In this document: positions 25,970 to 35,788 of the stretch, piece by piece
Position numbering within the stretch: the first letter of the stretch is position 1
How the letters are laid out: every line of letters starts with the position of its first letter
Source: Clostridiales bacterium
GTDB lineage: Bacteria > Bacillota > Clostridia > Caldicoprobacterales > DTU083
Assembly (NCBI GenBank): GCA_012842605.1
Contig: DUSN01000095.1
Coordinates: 28,493-92,492, forward strand
Direction of reading: 5' to 3'
Length of the DNA: 64,000 nt
Notes under the pieces: model-generated
Seen by the model: the letters and a program-made list of their open reading frames with translations, nothing else
Database searches by the model: none
Told to the model about the DNA's origin: nothing
Translations under genes and position numbers: made by a program

Positions 25970-26356
25970 ATGGCACAAAATATGGACCAAACTCGAAGGG
26001 ATGATGAAGAAAGGAATAGCGGCAAGGGCTGGATAAGTCTTATTATCCGATTCATAGTAGCAGCCATTGTTTTAATGATAACATCCTGGCTGACTCCAGG
26101 TTTTTCTTCGATGAACTTTGGGACAGCCCTGTTAGCTGCCTTGATTATTGCAGCTATGGACTGGGTGATTCAGCGGCTGTTCAAAATTGATGCTTCCCCC
26201 TTCGGCAGGGGCATTGTAGGTTTTATTGTATCGGCTGTTATAATTTATCTTACGCAGTTCTTGGTTCCCGGAATGAGTGTATCCATATGGGGTGCTATAA
26301 TTGCATCGCTGATAATAGGAATAATAGATGCAATCATCCCAACCAATGTTATTTAA
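25970..26356 (+). CDS. Small four-helix membrane protein of the 'phage holin family 4' type (PF04020)
   Basis: A 128-residue protein with a charged N-terminus (~25 residues) and four hydrophobic segments arranged as two similar halves: LIIRFIVAAIVLMITSWLTPG and VGFIVSAVIIYLTQFLVPG each precede another helix. This matches the YvlD/PF04020 family, often labelled phage holin but usually chromosomal and of unknown function. There are no phage genes nearby, so I do not read it as a prophage remnant. It has a good ribosome-binding site (AAAGGAGTGGG) and its own terminator. Confidence 0.8.
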   Translation: MAQNMDQTRRDDEERNSGKGWISLIIRFIVAAIVLMITSWLTPGFSSMNFGTALLAALIIAAMDWVIQRLFKIDASPFGRGIVGFIVSAVIIYLTQFLVPGMSVSIWGAIIASLIIGIIDAIIPTNVI

Positions 26357-26370
26357 TAGGATTTGCAAAG

Positions 26371-26406
26371 AAAAGGGCGGTGGTGATGCCATCGCCTTTT
26401 TTGTTT
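26371..26406 (+). terminator. Terminator after the PF04020 gene
   Basis: AAAAGGGCGGTGG pairs with CCATCGCCTTTT (one bulge, one G-T pair) and continues into a T-run. Confidence 0.85.
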
Positions 26407-26513
26407 TATATGAATTTCTTGTAAACAAGCCTTATTTCCTGTATAATATTAAAAACAGACAAAAATTGTTGGTAATTATGGGTAAATAAATACTTCAATG
26501 GGGATGTGTATAT

Positions 26514-27110
26514 ATGGTACATGATTTGCTGTCTAAGCTTTCGGAACTGATTAACAGCAGTGACGACATCAAATTGGATGATATTCCTGAGTACCGTCTT
26601 TATATCTCCCAACTGGAAGAGTTCTTTGACAAAAAACTAGGCAAAGCTGGAAGTGATGAAGAAGACCGGAAGGCTATTTCCAAGACCATGATTCAAAACT
26701 ACATAAAAGACGGATTGCTGATGCCTCCGGAAGGCAAGTGCTATAACCGCAGTCATGTCGTCTTATTAGCCCTTATATACAGCTTAAAGTCCATTCTTTC
26801 CATACGTGATATAAGAAGACTGTTAAATCCTATTCTAAGTGATATAGACAATGATGATAATTCCTCTGAAATCATTAATCTGTATGAAAATTATCTTAGA
26901 CTGAAAACGAAAAGTGTTCAGAATATGAGCAATTCAATGTATGAATTAGCTGGAGAAGTTATGGAGCAGTTCATACCCGGAAATAAAACGGATGAAGAAA
27001 AGGATCGCATCAGATTATTGCTTTTTGTATCTGTATTGATCGCTGAAGCGAACTACTATAAGAGAATAGCGGAGTTTTTAATAGATGAATACTTTGAAAA
27101 TATAGATTAA
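26514..27110 (+). CDS. DUF1836 protein, probable MerR-like regulator
   Basis: A 198-residue protein matching the DUF1836 family, found mainly in Firmicutes. Residues ~55-110 (ISKTMIQNYIKDGLLMPPEG, YNRSHVVLLALIYSLKSILS, IRDIRRLLNP) resemble a MerR-type winged helix-turn-helix with a dimerisation helix, so DNA binding is likely, although no target is known. The C-terminal part is helical. The start ATG at 26514 has a weak GGGGATG site. It is a monocistronic gene flanked by terminators on both sides, and nothing nearby reveals its regulon. Confidence 0.82.
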   Translation: MVHDLLSKLSELINSSDDIKLDDIPEYRLYISQLEEFFDKKLGKAGSDEEDRKAISKTMIQNYIKDGLLMPPEGKCYNRSHVVLLALIYSLKSILSIRDIRRLLNPILSDIDNDDNSSEIINLYENYLRLKTKSVQNMSNSMYELAGEVMEQFIPGNKTDEEKDRIRLLLFVSVLIAEANYYKRIAEFLIDEYFENID

Positions 27111-27114
27111 ATAT

Positions 27115-27151
27115 CAGCCCGACTTTGATTAAGCCGGGCTGGTTGTTTTTA
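27115..27151 (+). terminator. Terminator after the DUF1836 gene
   Basis: CAGCCCG (27115-27121) pairs with CGGGCTG (27135-27141), followed by GTTGTTTTT. Confidence 0.85.
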
Positions 27152-27228
27152 TGAGCAACCGATGAGATAAATAATAGACATATTAATTGTGAAAATTGTT
27201 AAAAAATTTGAAAAAGAGCCAATAATGG

Positions 27229-27257
27229 TTGAATAATAGTTTGCATTACTATAAAAT
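27229..27257 (+). promoter_or_regulatory. Probable promoter of the small basic protein gene
   Basis: TTGAAT at 27229-27234 and TAAAAT at 27252-27257 with a 17-base spacer, 75 bases upstream of the TTG start at 27333. Confidence 0.5.
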
Positions 27258-27332
27258 ATAGTTAGAAAAAAATGATAAAGCAGTTTGCTAATCCGCTCAT
27301 TCTGGTTTTTAAAGGAAAAGGAGGAGATAGGG

Positions 27333-27650
27333 TTGGGCAAAAAGATGGCCAAAACGCAAAAATCTCAGTATAGGAGAAAAAAAATCAGTCCCCTTATAGG
27401 GAATTACATAATACCTACCGAGCATGCAGTTAAACGTTATCAGGAACGTGTCAGGATGATGAATCCCGGGAAGGCACAAAATGCTATCATTGAAGGGGTC
27501 AAGCATAGCCGCCTGATTGCACTGACAAGATATGGCGGCAGGGAAATAAGGGAAAACAAAGGTATAGTGTTTGTCTGTGAGATGCATGGTAATGAATTAT
27601 ACGTTATTACTGTTTTAATTAGTCAGGTTGATTTAAGATTTGTTGTATAG
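27333..27650 (+). CDS. Small basic protein of unknown function
   Basis: A 105-residue protein I do not recognise with certainty. The N-terminal ~20 residues are strongly basic (K/R-rich). The body, from IIPTEHAVKRYQERV to IVFVCEMHGNELYVITVL, has a helix followed by strands. The pattern 'H-A-x(2)-R-x(3)-R' followed by a beta sheet is loosely like DUF4258-type proteins, a weak resemblance only. The TTG at 27333 is preceded by AAGGAGGAG at 27318-27326, an excellent site; the upstream in-frame extension lacks one, and ATG 27345 is too far away. It has its own promoter and terminator, so it is a free-standing gene rather than part of a toxin-antitoxin pair. Confidence 0.72.
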   Translation: MGKKMAKTQKSQYRRKKISPLIGNYIIPTEHAVKRYQERVRMMNPGKAQNAIIEGVKHSRLIALTRYGGREIRENKGIVFVCEMHGNELYVITVLISQVDLRFVV

Positions 27651-27684
27651 TTGTATAGCAGTCAATTCAATAGCCTCCTTTGCG

Positions 27685-27709
27685 ACAAGCTGATAGCTTG
27701 TTTTTTTTT
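27685..27709 (+). terminator. Terminator after the small basic protein gene
   Basis: ACAAGCT/AGCTTGT around GAT, followed by nine T residues. Confidence 0.9.
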
Positions 27710-27725
27710 GTATGAGGTGTATAAT
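27698..27725 (+). promoter_or_regulatory. Possible promoter of pncB
   Basis: TATAAT at 27720-27725 with TTGTTT at 27698-27703 (16-base spacer). It overlaps the T-tract of the preceding terminator. Confidence 0.45.
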
Positions 27726-27760
27726 TATTAGAAACGTATTATGAAATAGAGGCGAAACAC

Positions 27761-29191
27761 ATGAGAAACTTAACAATGATGACAGATTTATACCAGTTGA
27801 CCATGATGTATGGGTATTATAAAACCAATACACACAAAAGGCAGGCTGTATTTGATTTATTTTTCCGCAAGCCCAATAACAACAGCTCTTATGCCATAGC
27901 AGCGGGATTGGAGCAGGTAATTGACTATATAGAAAACCTGCATTTTGATAAAGAAGATATTGATTACCTGAACAGCTTGAATCTTTTCAATGATGAATTC
28001 CTGGATATGCTCCGGGAACTGCATTTTACCGGAGACATTTATGCTGTTCCGGAAGGAACAGTGGTTTTCCCAAACGAGCCCATGGTCAGGGTAAAAGCTC
28101 CGCTTATGGAAGCCCAGTTAATTGAAACCGCTCTTTTGAATATAATTAACCACCAGACACTCATTGCAACTAAAGCCAGCAGGGTGGTAATGGCAGCACA
28201 GGGCGGAAGTGTGCTGGAGTTTGGGCTTAGAAGGGCACAGGGGCCTGATGCCGGTATTTTTGGTGCAAGAGCCGCTATTATCGGGGGATGTTCCGCTACT
28301 TCCAATGTATTAACCGGTCAGATGTTCGGAATACCTGTCAAGGGCACCCACAGCCACAGCTGGGTAATGAGCTTCCCTGATGAACTGACTGCATTCCGCG
28401 CATATGCCGATGCATTTCCCGATAGCTGCCTGCTGCTTGTTGACACTTATAATACATTGAAGAGCGGCCTGCCCAATGCAATAACTGTTTTCAAAGAGCT
28501 GCGGGAAAAAGGCTATGAACCAATGGGTATCAGGCTTGATTCCGGCGATCTTGCATACTTAAGCAAGAAGGCAAGAATCATGCTGGACGAAGCAGGTTTT
28601 CCAAATGCTAAAATAGTAGCATCCAATGATCTGGATGAGGAATTAATCTGGGATCTTAAAGCCCAGGGCGCAAAAATCGATATCTTTGGCGTAGGCACCT
28701 CATTGATTACCAGTCGTGACTGTCCGGCTCTGGGCGGAGTTTATAAAATGTCGGCTGAAGAAATCAACGGAGTTATGGTACCTAAGATAAAAATCTCTGA
28801 GAATCCGGATAAGATTACCAATCCCGGGTATAAAAAAGTTGTCCGCATATATAATGGCGGACATAAAGCAGTTGCTGACCTGATAATGCTGGATGAGGAA
28901 GAAATTGATACAAGCAAGCCGCTGACCATATTCGACCCTGTTGATACATGGAAGAGAATGACTATACGGCATTATTCCATAAAAGAACTGCTTGTTCCCA
29001 TTTTCGTTAAAGGCAAACGGGTATATAAAACCCCGGCCCTCATGGATATTCAGGCTTATGCAAAGAGCGAGCTTGACACTCTTTGGGACGAGTACAAGCG
29101 TTTGAAAAATCCCCATGTGTACAAGGTAGATCTGTCACAAAAACTATACGATCTGAAACAGAAGCTCCTAAAGGAGTATTCGCAATCCTGA
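27761..29191 (+). CDS. pncB: Nicotinate phosphoribosyltransferase
   Basis: A 476-residue enzyme that converts nicotinate plus PRPP to nicotinate mononucleotide, the Preiss-Handler entry into NAD. Diagnostic segments are MTDLYQLTMMYGYY at the N-terminus, EFGLRRAQGPDAG (~150), GTHSHSWVMSF with the phosphorylated-histidine region (~190), LVDTYNTLKSGLPNAI, GIRLDSGDLAYLSK and FGVGTSLITSRD. The length is typical of the Firmicutes type. The ATG has a GAGGCG site upstream. It is monocistronic, with a strong terminator after it. NAD supply is relevant to the NAD-dependent Rnf and Hyd systems in this window, but no shared control is visible. Confidence 0.95.
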   Translation: MRNLTMMTDLYQLTMMYGYYKTNTHKRQAVFDLFFRKPNNNSSYAIAAGLEQVIDYIENLHFDKEDIDYLNSLNLFNDEFLDMLRELHFTGDIYAVPEGTVVFPNEPMVRVKAPLMEAQLIETALLNIINHQTLIATKASRVVMAAQGGSVLEFGLRRAQGPDAGIFGARAAIIGGCSATSNVLTGQMFGIPVKGTHSHSWVMSFPDELTAFRAYADAFPDSCLLLVDTYNTLKSGLPNAITVFKELREKGYEPMGIRLDSGDLAYLSKKARIMLDEAGFPNAKIVASNDLDEELIWDLKAQGAKIDIFGVGTSLITSRDCPALGGVYKMSAEEINGVMVPKIKISENPDKITNPGYKKVVRIYNGGHKAVADLIMLDEEEIDTSKPLTIFDPVDTWKRMTIRHYSIKELLVPIFVKGKRVYKTPALMDIQAYAKSELDTLWDEYKRLKNPHVYKVDLSQKLYDLKQKLLKEYSQS

Positions 29192-29206
29192 CAAACATTA
29201 ATATTC

Positions 29207-29257
29207 AAAAAGGACGTAAGGCTGTCAAAAAAAAGACAGGCCATACGTCCTTTTTTA
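29207..29257 (+). terminator. Strong terminator after pncB
   Basis: AAAAAGGACGTAAGGCTGTC (29207-29226) pairs with the stretch 29235-29256 that begins GACAGGCCATACGTCC and ends in six T residues. Confidence 0.92.
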
Positions 29258-29319
29258 TAACCAGATTCATATGATGAATTAGCATGAGTTTAACTTGCTG
29301 AAAATAAGGAGTTGATCAT

Positions 29320-30177
29320 ATGAGATTTGGTTTAGCTTTATCCGGGGGAGCAACAAGAGGTGCCGCGCACATTGGAGCCATGAAGGCATTGGCTGAAAAC
29401 GGGCTGCATCCGTCCTGGATTTCGGGAACAAGCGCGGGAAGCATGGTGGCAGCCTTGTATGCATGCGGATATAGTGTAAGCGAGATGGAGGAAATTGCTC
29501 TTTCATTAAGGAAGGATATTTACGATACGGACTATCTTGGAATAATAGCAGGTGTACTGCAATGGATATTTACAAAAGATACCGCATGGGATGGCATAGT
29601 AAAGGGAAAGAACCTGGAAAATCTTATGAAGAAACTGCTTGGTGAAAAGACAATGAAGGATGCATCAATACCCCTGGCTATCACAGCAGTGGACATTAAT
29701 TCAGGCTTTACAGTTATGTTTGTAAGCAGCAAACGGAGGCTGAGGGATACCAAGCATACCATTTATATTGATGATGTTCCAATTTACCAGGCAGTCAGGG
29801 CAAGCATTGCCATACCGGTAGTATTCAGACCGATATTTATCAAAGGGATGAGGCTGGTTGACGGCGGAGTTACTGAAAGCGTGCCTGTCAATGTACTAAA
29901 GCAGATGGGCGCAGGTAAAGTAATAGGTATTGATCTGGGTTACAGCGGCCAGAGAAGGAATGAAGTAAACAATATACTGGAAATAGGCAGCCAGTCCATT
30001 GATATAATGTCATACCGGATGACCAAGCTTAAGACTATGAGGGCTGATGTAATAGTTAACCCACATATCTATGATGTGGGGATGATGGAGGTAGACAGAA
30101 TACCGGAGCTGATAGAACGAGGCTACAAGGCTGTCACAGATAACATTGATACGATAAAAAATGCCATTTTAATCTAA
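29320..30177 (+). CDS. Patatin-like phospholipase (RssA/YchK type)
   Basis: A 285-residue protein of the bacterial patatin family. The oxyanion-hole motif LALSGGATRGAAHIG is at the N-terminus, the nucleophile elbow GTSAGS (Ser near residue 43) follows, and the catalytic Asp of DGGV is at ~187; together these form the Ser-Asp dyad. Patatin-like proteins act as lipid acyl hydrolases, although the cellular substrate is usually unknown. It is likely cytoplasmic and membrane-associated, with no signal peptide. The start ATG has AAGGAG upstream. A 71-base gap separates it from the DivIVA-like gene. Confidence 0.9.
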   Translation: MRFGLALSGGATRGAAHIGAMKALAENGLHPSWISGTSAGSMVAALYACGYSVSEMEEIALSLRKDIYDTDYLGIIAGVLQWIFTKDTAWDGIVKGKNLENLMKKLLGEKTMKDASIPLAITAVDINSGFTVMFVSSKRRLRDTKHTIYIDDVPIYQAVRASIAIPVVFRPIFIKGMRLVDGGVTESVPVNVLKQMGAGKVIGIDLGYSGQRRNEVNNILEIGSQSIDIMSYRMTKLKTMRADVIVNPHIYDVGMMEVDRIPELIERGYKAVTDNIDTIKNAILI

Positions 30178-30248
30178 TTTCGACACCATCATTCTACAAA
30201 GTATTTAACTGTAATATGTTAATATATTGCAGAAGGGGGGAAGTACGA

Positions 30249-30854
30249 ATGAAAAAGCAATTTTCAACCAAATTATTTGGGTACAGCAAGGATGAAGTCG
30301 ACCGGCATCTGGAATATATAACCAAGGATTATGAAGAAGAGCTCAGGAAAAAAAGAGAGCGTTTGATGGAACTGGCGGAAGAAAACCGCAGGCTGAAACA
30401 GGAGAACCAGGAGCAGAAAGAAAGAATAGAAAGATTTGCTGAACAAGAAAGGTATATTTCCCGGGCATTAATAAAAGCAGAGCAGCGGGCCCAGGCTATT
30501 GTGGAAGAAGGGCAGAGGAAGGCCAGGGAAGAGTATGAGCAGATTAACGATGAAAAGGAAAAATGGAAGAACAAGTTCCGTGAAGTTCGCAACGAATTAT
30601 TGGTCTTTGAAAAATCCATCCTGAGTCTAATAGAGAAGTTCCGCGATGAAATTAATTATTATACGGCAAAAGAGATAAGTGAAGTAATTCTTATGGATGA
30701 AAATGACACCGGCAAGAGCAATGTAAGCACATTCAGCAGAATGGGCGATGCAGAAGCAGCCATTGCTGCTGATGATGATCATTCTGATGAAGAAGTGCCT
30801 GAGATAGATGAAATAGAAGAAATTGATGATAAAAAAGGAAAAGTGATTGCCTGA
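30249..30854 (+). CDS. DivIVA-like coiled-coil protein
   Basis: A 201-residue protein. The N-terminal ~25 residues (FSTKLFGYSKDEVDRHLEYI) match the DivIVA/GpsB-type membrane-targeting segment, followed by a long coiled coil (~25-130) rich in E/K/R/Q and a very acidic C-terminal tail (DDDHSDEEVPEIDEIEEIDD). DivIVA family proteins mark curved membrane and organise division or sporulation factors; the specific role here is unknown. The ATG at 30249 has AGAAGGGGGG upstream. The TGA stop lies in the loop of the terminator that ends the gene. Confidence 0.82.
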   Translation: MKKQFSTKLFGYSKDEVDRHLEYITKDYEEELRKKRERLMELAEENRRLKQENQEQKERIERFAEQERYISRALIKAEQRAQAIVEEGQRKAREEYEQINDEKEKWKNKFREVRNELLVFEKSILSLIEKFRDEINYYTAKEISEVILMDENDTGKSNVSTFSRMGDAEAAIAADDDHSDEEVPEIDEIEEIDDKKGKVIA

Positions 30855-30872
30855 GCAATCACTTTTCTTTTT
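30839..30872. terminator. Bidirectional terminator between the DivIVA-like gene and groEL
   Basis: AAAAGTGATTGC (30839-30850) pairs perfectly with GCAATCACTTTT (30855-30866) around the loop CTGA, which contains the stop codon of the DivIVA-like gene. A T-run follows on the plus strand, and A-rich sequence on the other side serves groEL transcription coming from the minus strand. Confidence 0.92.
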
Positions 30873-30881
30873 ATTCGGGTA

Positions 30882-32507
<1,626 letters not shown>

Positions 32508-32533
32508 TCAATACCTCCTGTTTATTTTAGTAA

Positions 32534-32830
<297 letters not shown>

Positions 32831-32852
32831 TTATGTAGTAAATCTTTGGTTG

Positions 32853-32879
32853 TTAGCACTCATTGACGCCGAGTGCTAA
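32853..32879 (-). promoter_or_regulatory. CIRCE operator (HrcA binding site)
   Basis: TTAGCACTC and GAGTGCTAA separated by nine bases, a perfect CIRCE inverted repeat, 35 bases upstream of the groES start. It indicates HrcA repression of groESL. Confidence 0.98.
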
Positions 32880-32890
32880 TCGCAATTAAT

Positions 32891-32919
32891 AGTTTATTAA
32901 AAAGCCAAAAAGATGGCAA
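32891..32919 (-). promoter_or_regulatory. Probable groESL promoter
   Basis: On the minus strand TTGCCA (plus 32914-32919) and TAAACT (plus 32891-32896) are spaced by 17 bases, placing CIRCE just downstream of the expected transcription start. The -35 box lies inside one arm of the hairpin at 32907-32971. Confidence 0.5.
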
Positions 32920-32971
32920 ATACTACAAAATCCTGAAATCCTTGAAATTTTGCTGTAAATGCCATCTTTTT
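32907..32971 (-). terminator. Long hairpin, probable terminator of the DUF6062 gene
   Basis: AAAAAGATGGCA (32907-32918) and TGCCATCTTTTT (32960-32971) form a 12-bp stem with a ~41-base partly paired loop (CAAAAT/ATTTTG inside). On the minus strand the second arm runs into TTTTTGGCTTTTT, which suits termination of the DUF6062 gene. Confidence 0.6.
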
Positions 32972-33032
32972 GATATTATCTCCAGAATGCTCCACAAAAG
33001 TCGTTATTTATACGGCTGGCTTCTTAAATATA

Positions 33033-33797
33033 CTATTCCATGTACTTCCCTGTAAGCTTTTGCAAAATTCTGGGCAAAGCGTCCCTGGAATTGCCCCAGG
33101 GCTTGTCCTGGTTTTTGTAGTCAAACTTCTGGGTAAACCAAAGCAGTTCCTTTTCCAGCCTGTCCATATTATCCAATAACAGTTTATTCAACTCGCTGAT
33201 TAGTTCTGCCTGCCTGGACCTGCTTAACCGTTCGGCTGCCATATTTAAAACCACCGGCAAATGAGAAAAGCAGAAACCTTTTGACTGGTTCATTGCTTTT
33301 CTGAATTCCTGGTCATGCTCCCATAGGTGAATAATGGTATAGGCATACCTGTTGAGAGAATATTCTATCCGGTCGCAAATTATGCACCTGTTGCGATGAT
33401 TATTAAGCCAGGCAGAAAACTCCCTCATGGCATGTTCAATCGAGGACTCTCCGCCTGAAAGCTTTGCCATCAGGTGACGGGATGCTTTTTCCGGATTTTT
33501 AGCAGCCTTTTCCAGTTTATTTATTTCATGCTTTAGTTTTTTCATGGTTTCCAGCGTGTGAGTGTGGGTCATCAGAGCCAGGCCCAGCCTGTTCTGAGCC
33601 TTGTACAGCAGCTTATTATGATGAGGGCAAAAACCTTTTTCATTGACTTCTATCCTGGTGTCAGGCTCCATAACTGAACCGCCGAGGAATGAATCTACAT
33701 AGGATTTTTCTGCTTTATCTTCCAGAATGCAAAGAGGGCATTCACTGTTTTCATGATATGCATCCCAAACAGGTATTGTATCCAGGTGATATTTCAT
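33033..33797 (-). CDS. DUF6062 family Cys/His-rich protein
   Basis: A 254-residue cytoplasmic protein matching clostridial DUF6062 proteins of unknown function. Three Cys-containing patches look like metal-binding sites: CPLC (~21), GFCPHH (~52) and CIICDRIEYS (~140), with another FCFSHLP at ~172. The 'CxxC ... CxHH' spacing suggests zinc or an Fe-S cluster. The rest is helical with a K/E-rich segment around 80-110. I place the start at ATG 33797, because GGGAGG lies 10 bases upstream; the longer in-frame TTG overlaps that site. It is transcribed divergently from the SPOR-domain gene and toward groES. Confidence 0.8.
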   Translation of the reverse strand: MKYHLDTIPVWDAYHENSECPLCILEDKAEKSYVDSFLGGSVMEPDTRIEVNEKGFCPHHNKLLYKAQNRLGLALMTHTHTLETMKKLKHEINKLEKAAKNPEKASRHLMAKLSGGESSIEHAMREFSAWLNNHRNRCIICDRIEYSLNRYAYTIIHLWEHDQEFRKAMNQSKGFCFSHLPVVLNMAAERLSRSRQAELISELNKLLLDNMDRLEKELLWFTQKFDYKNQDKPWGNSRDALPRILQKLTGKYME

Positions 33798-33918
33798 GGC
33801 ATATAAGCCTCCCAACTATTTGGACATGATTTGGATTCATTCTATCATATTTTAAACATTGACACCATAGATATAAATAAACCAAAGGATAAGAAGGAAA
33901 GAGAAGAGGGGGATGGAC

Positions 33919-34806
33919 ATGCGGTACTCAAGAATTAAGAGAAATCAGACAAAGAAAAGGTATGCAACTTTTCTGTTAGTGGTATTGCTGGGATTTGCTG
34001 TTATCTATGTTGCGTTTGCAGGGACGCTGGGAAAATTTGTAAGCAATTTGATCCTGCCGTTGATAAGCAGTGAAAACAAAAATAATACCGGCAATAATGA
34101 CGATGACCCGGTTCTGACTATACCTGATACTACAGAAGAACCAAGTAAAGATACAGCAAAGGTAACCGAAACACTGAAAGCCAATGCTTTAACCATGTAT
34201 GCCATTCAGATGAACGCATTTTCTGACAAATCCAATGCCGAAGCATTTGCTCAGGAATTGAAAAGCAAAGGAGGAGCAGGTTATATACTCGATGATGGTT
34301 TTTATCGTGTAATAGCTATCGGATTTAAAAATGAACAGGATGCAAAACAGGTAAGAGAAGAGCTGAAGGCAGACGGAATTGAGTCTCATGTATATAAAAT
34401 AGCAACGGCAGGAGCAAATATGAGCATAACTGCTACCAGGGATAATGTTAGTGCTATAAGTTCTGCCTATGAATTATGGGAGGAAAAATATTACTCCCTG
34501 GAAGATATTATTCTGAACCTGGATAAAGGCAACATTAGTTCATCGGAAGCTTATAATAATATAAAAGAAATAAAAACAGAACTGGAGGCAAAGAGGGATC
34601 AGCTGAAAGAGCTGTATGACAATCAGAATAACAATAACATTGTATTGGCCGGACTGGTCACTTTGTATGAAAACAGCTGCCTGTCCCTTGACAAAATATT
34701 ATCTATAAATTCAATGGATAAGGTAGCAATTTCTTCAGAAATCAAGTATACTTATGTTGATATGCTTATGCAGTATATGGATTACATGGAGCAAATCACG
34801 AAATAA
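33919..34806 (+). CDS. SPOR-domain membrane protein
   Basis: A ~295-residue protein with a basic N-terminus, one transmembrane segment (FLLVVLLGFAVIYVAFAG, ~17-34), a D/T/E-rich linker, and a SPOR domain at ~92-160 (YAIQMNAFSDKSNAEAFAQ, GFYRVIAIGFKNEQDA). SPOR domains bind denuded glycan strands at division or spore septa. The C-terminal ~130 residues are helical. The ATG at 33919 is 6 bases after AGAGGGGG; the ATG at 33913 is too close to it. It lies immediately before the hydrogenase block but is probably a separate unit. A cell-envelope role in division or sporulation is likely. Confidence 0.85.
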   Translation: MRYSRIKRNQTKKRYATFLLVVLLGFAVIYVAFAGTLGKFVSNLILPLISSENKNNTGNNDDDPVLTIPDTTEEPSKDTAKVTETLKANALTMYAIQMNAFSDKSNAEAFAQELKSKGGAGYILDDGFYRVIAIGFKNEQDAKQVREELKADGIESHVYKIATAGANMSITATRDNVSAISSAYELWEEKYYSLEDIILNLDKGNISSSEAYNNIKEIKTELEAKRDQLKELYDNQNNNNIVLAGLVTLYENSCLSLDKILSINSMDKVAISSEIKYTYVDMLMQYMDYMEQITK

Positions 34807-34922
34807 TCTGACATGATGAGAATTTTACTGCAACAGCCGGACTGTGAATCAAAGTATATGCAGGTTAAATTTTTGTCAGTATACAGCAGCGTCTATAAAG
34901 CAACATAAGTATGAGGTGATGT

Positions 34923-35303
34923 ATGCCATTAACTTTGCATGAAATAAAGGAAATACTTGGTGCCAGTGTATTATTTGGAGAAGACATGCTGGACAAGGAA
35001 GTACAATATGCATGCGGCTCCGATCTGATGAGTGATGTACTGGCATTCGTAAAGGAACAGACACTGTTATTAACAGGTCTTACAAACCATCATGTAATCC
35101 GTACGGCAGAGCTTTTGGATGTCTCTGCCATTGTCTTTGTGAGAGGAAAATATCCTGAACCTGACATAATAGATATGGCTGTTGAGCGTTCCATTGTTTT
35201 GCTTTCAACCCAGGATACGCTTTTTACAGCTTGCGGAAAACTGTATCAGGCAGGCCTGTCAGGAGGAGTGAAGCAATGTGAAGGAGCCCGGGTCAAAGGA
35301 TAA
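34923..35303 (+). CDS. DRTGG-domain protein (hydrogenase cassette)
   Basis: A 126-residue protein with a single DRTGG-type domain (LTLHEIKEILGASVLFGED, VLAFVKEQTLLLTGLTNHHV, DVSAIVFVRGKYPEPDIID). DRTGG domains occur next to CBS or phosphotransacetylase domains and as free small proteins beside [FeFe]-hydrogenase genes, where their function is unknown. It overlaps the following ATPase gene by 26 bases. A second protein of the same type is encoded at 37107. The ribosome-binding site is GAGGTGATGT just before the ATG. It is the first gene of the putative hydrogen-sensing cassette. Confidence 0.82.
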   Translation: MPLTLHEIKEILGASVLFGEDMLDKEVQYACGSDLMSDVLAFVKEQTLLLTGLTNHHVIRTAELLDVSAIVFVRGKYPEPDIIDMAVERSIVLLSTQDTLFTACGKLYQAGLSGGVKQCEGARVKG

Positions 35304-35760
35304 TACATATACTGTGGACAAGTCCGGTTCATCGGCACTGATTACCCAATCATTTAATGTAAAGGCTGAAGACTTTGCAGCTGCAGGTGAAGTATCGGGC
35401 AAAATTAAAAACCTTCTCAAACAGCTGGGAGTAGATCCGGCTTTAGTGAGAAGGGTAGCAATAGCCAGCTATGAAGCTGAATTGAATCTTGTTATTCACT
35501 CATGGGGCGGTCAGCTGATTTTCCAGGTAGATCCGGAGAAGATAAGGATCATCACCGAGGATAAAGGCCCGGGCATACCTGATATAGAGCTGGCAATGAA
35601 AGAAGGTTATTCCACAGCATCTGATCTGGCAAGAGAACTTGGTTTTGGTGCCGGCATGGGCCTGCCCAATATTCAGCGTTGTGCAGACAAGCTGGATATC
35701 CGGTCAGAAGTGGGACAAGGCACCATCTTGGAGATAGAGTTCAATCTGGCTCATAAATAG
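35278..35760 (+). CDS. GHKL ATPase, anti-sigma-factor (RsbW/SpoIIAB)-like
   Basis: A 160-residue single-domain histidine-kinase-like ATPase. The N box is VAIASYEAELNLVIHSWGG (~62), the G1 box EDKGPGIPDIELAMKEGY (~100), the G2 box GFGAGMGLPNIQRCADKLDI (~122) and the final strand GTILEIEFNL. There is no phosphoacceptor or sensor domain, as in anti-sigma serine kinases such as RsbW and SpoIIAB. The GTG start at 35278 has GGAGGAGTG upstream and overlaps the DRTGG gene. Its place between a DRTGG protein and a sensory-type hydrogenase suggests it is the output kinase of that cassette, an inference only. Confidence 0.85.
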   Translation: MKEPGSKDNTYTVDKSGSSALITQSFNVKAEDFAAAGEVSGKIKNLLKQLGVDPALVRRVAIASYEAELNLVIHSWGGQLIFQVDPEKIRIITEDKGPGIPDIELAMKEGYSTASDLARELGFGAGMGLPNIQRCADKLDIRSEVGQGTILEIEFNLAHK

Positions 35761-35788
35761 CTTTATAAACAGTAAAGGCGGGAAGGCT

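Noticed and set aside
25970..26356. Prophage or phage-lysis remnant because of the 'holin' label
   Set aside because: The family is widespread on chromosomes, and there are no endolysin, structural or integrase genes nearby.
27181..27204. Rex-like site in front of the small basic protein gene
   Set aside because: Only the left half (TTGTGAAAA) fits; the right half does not match TTAACAA.
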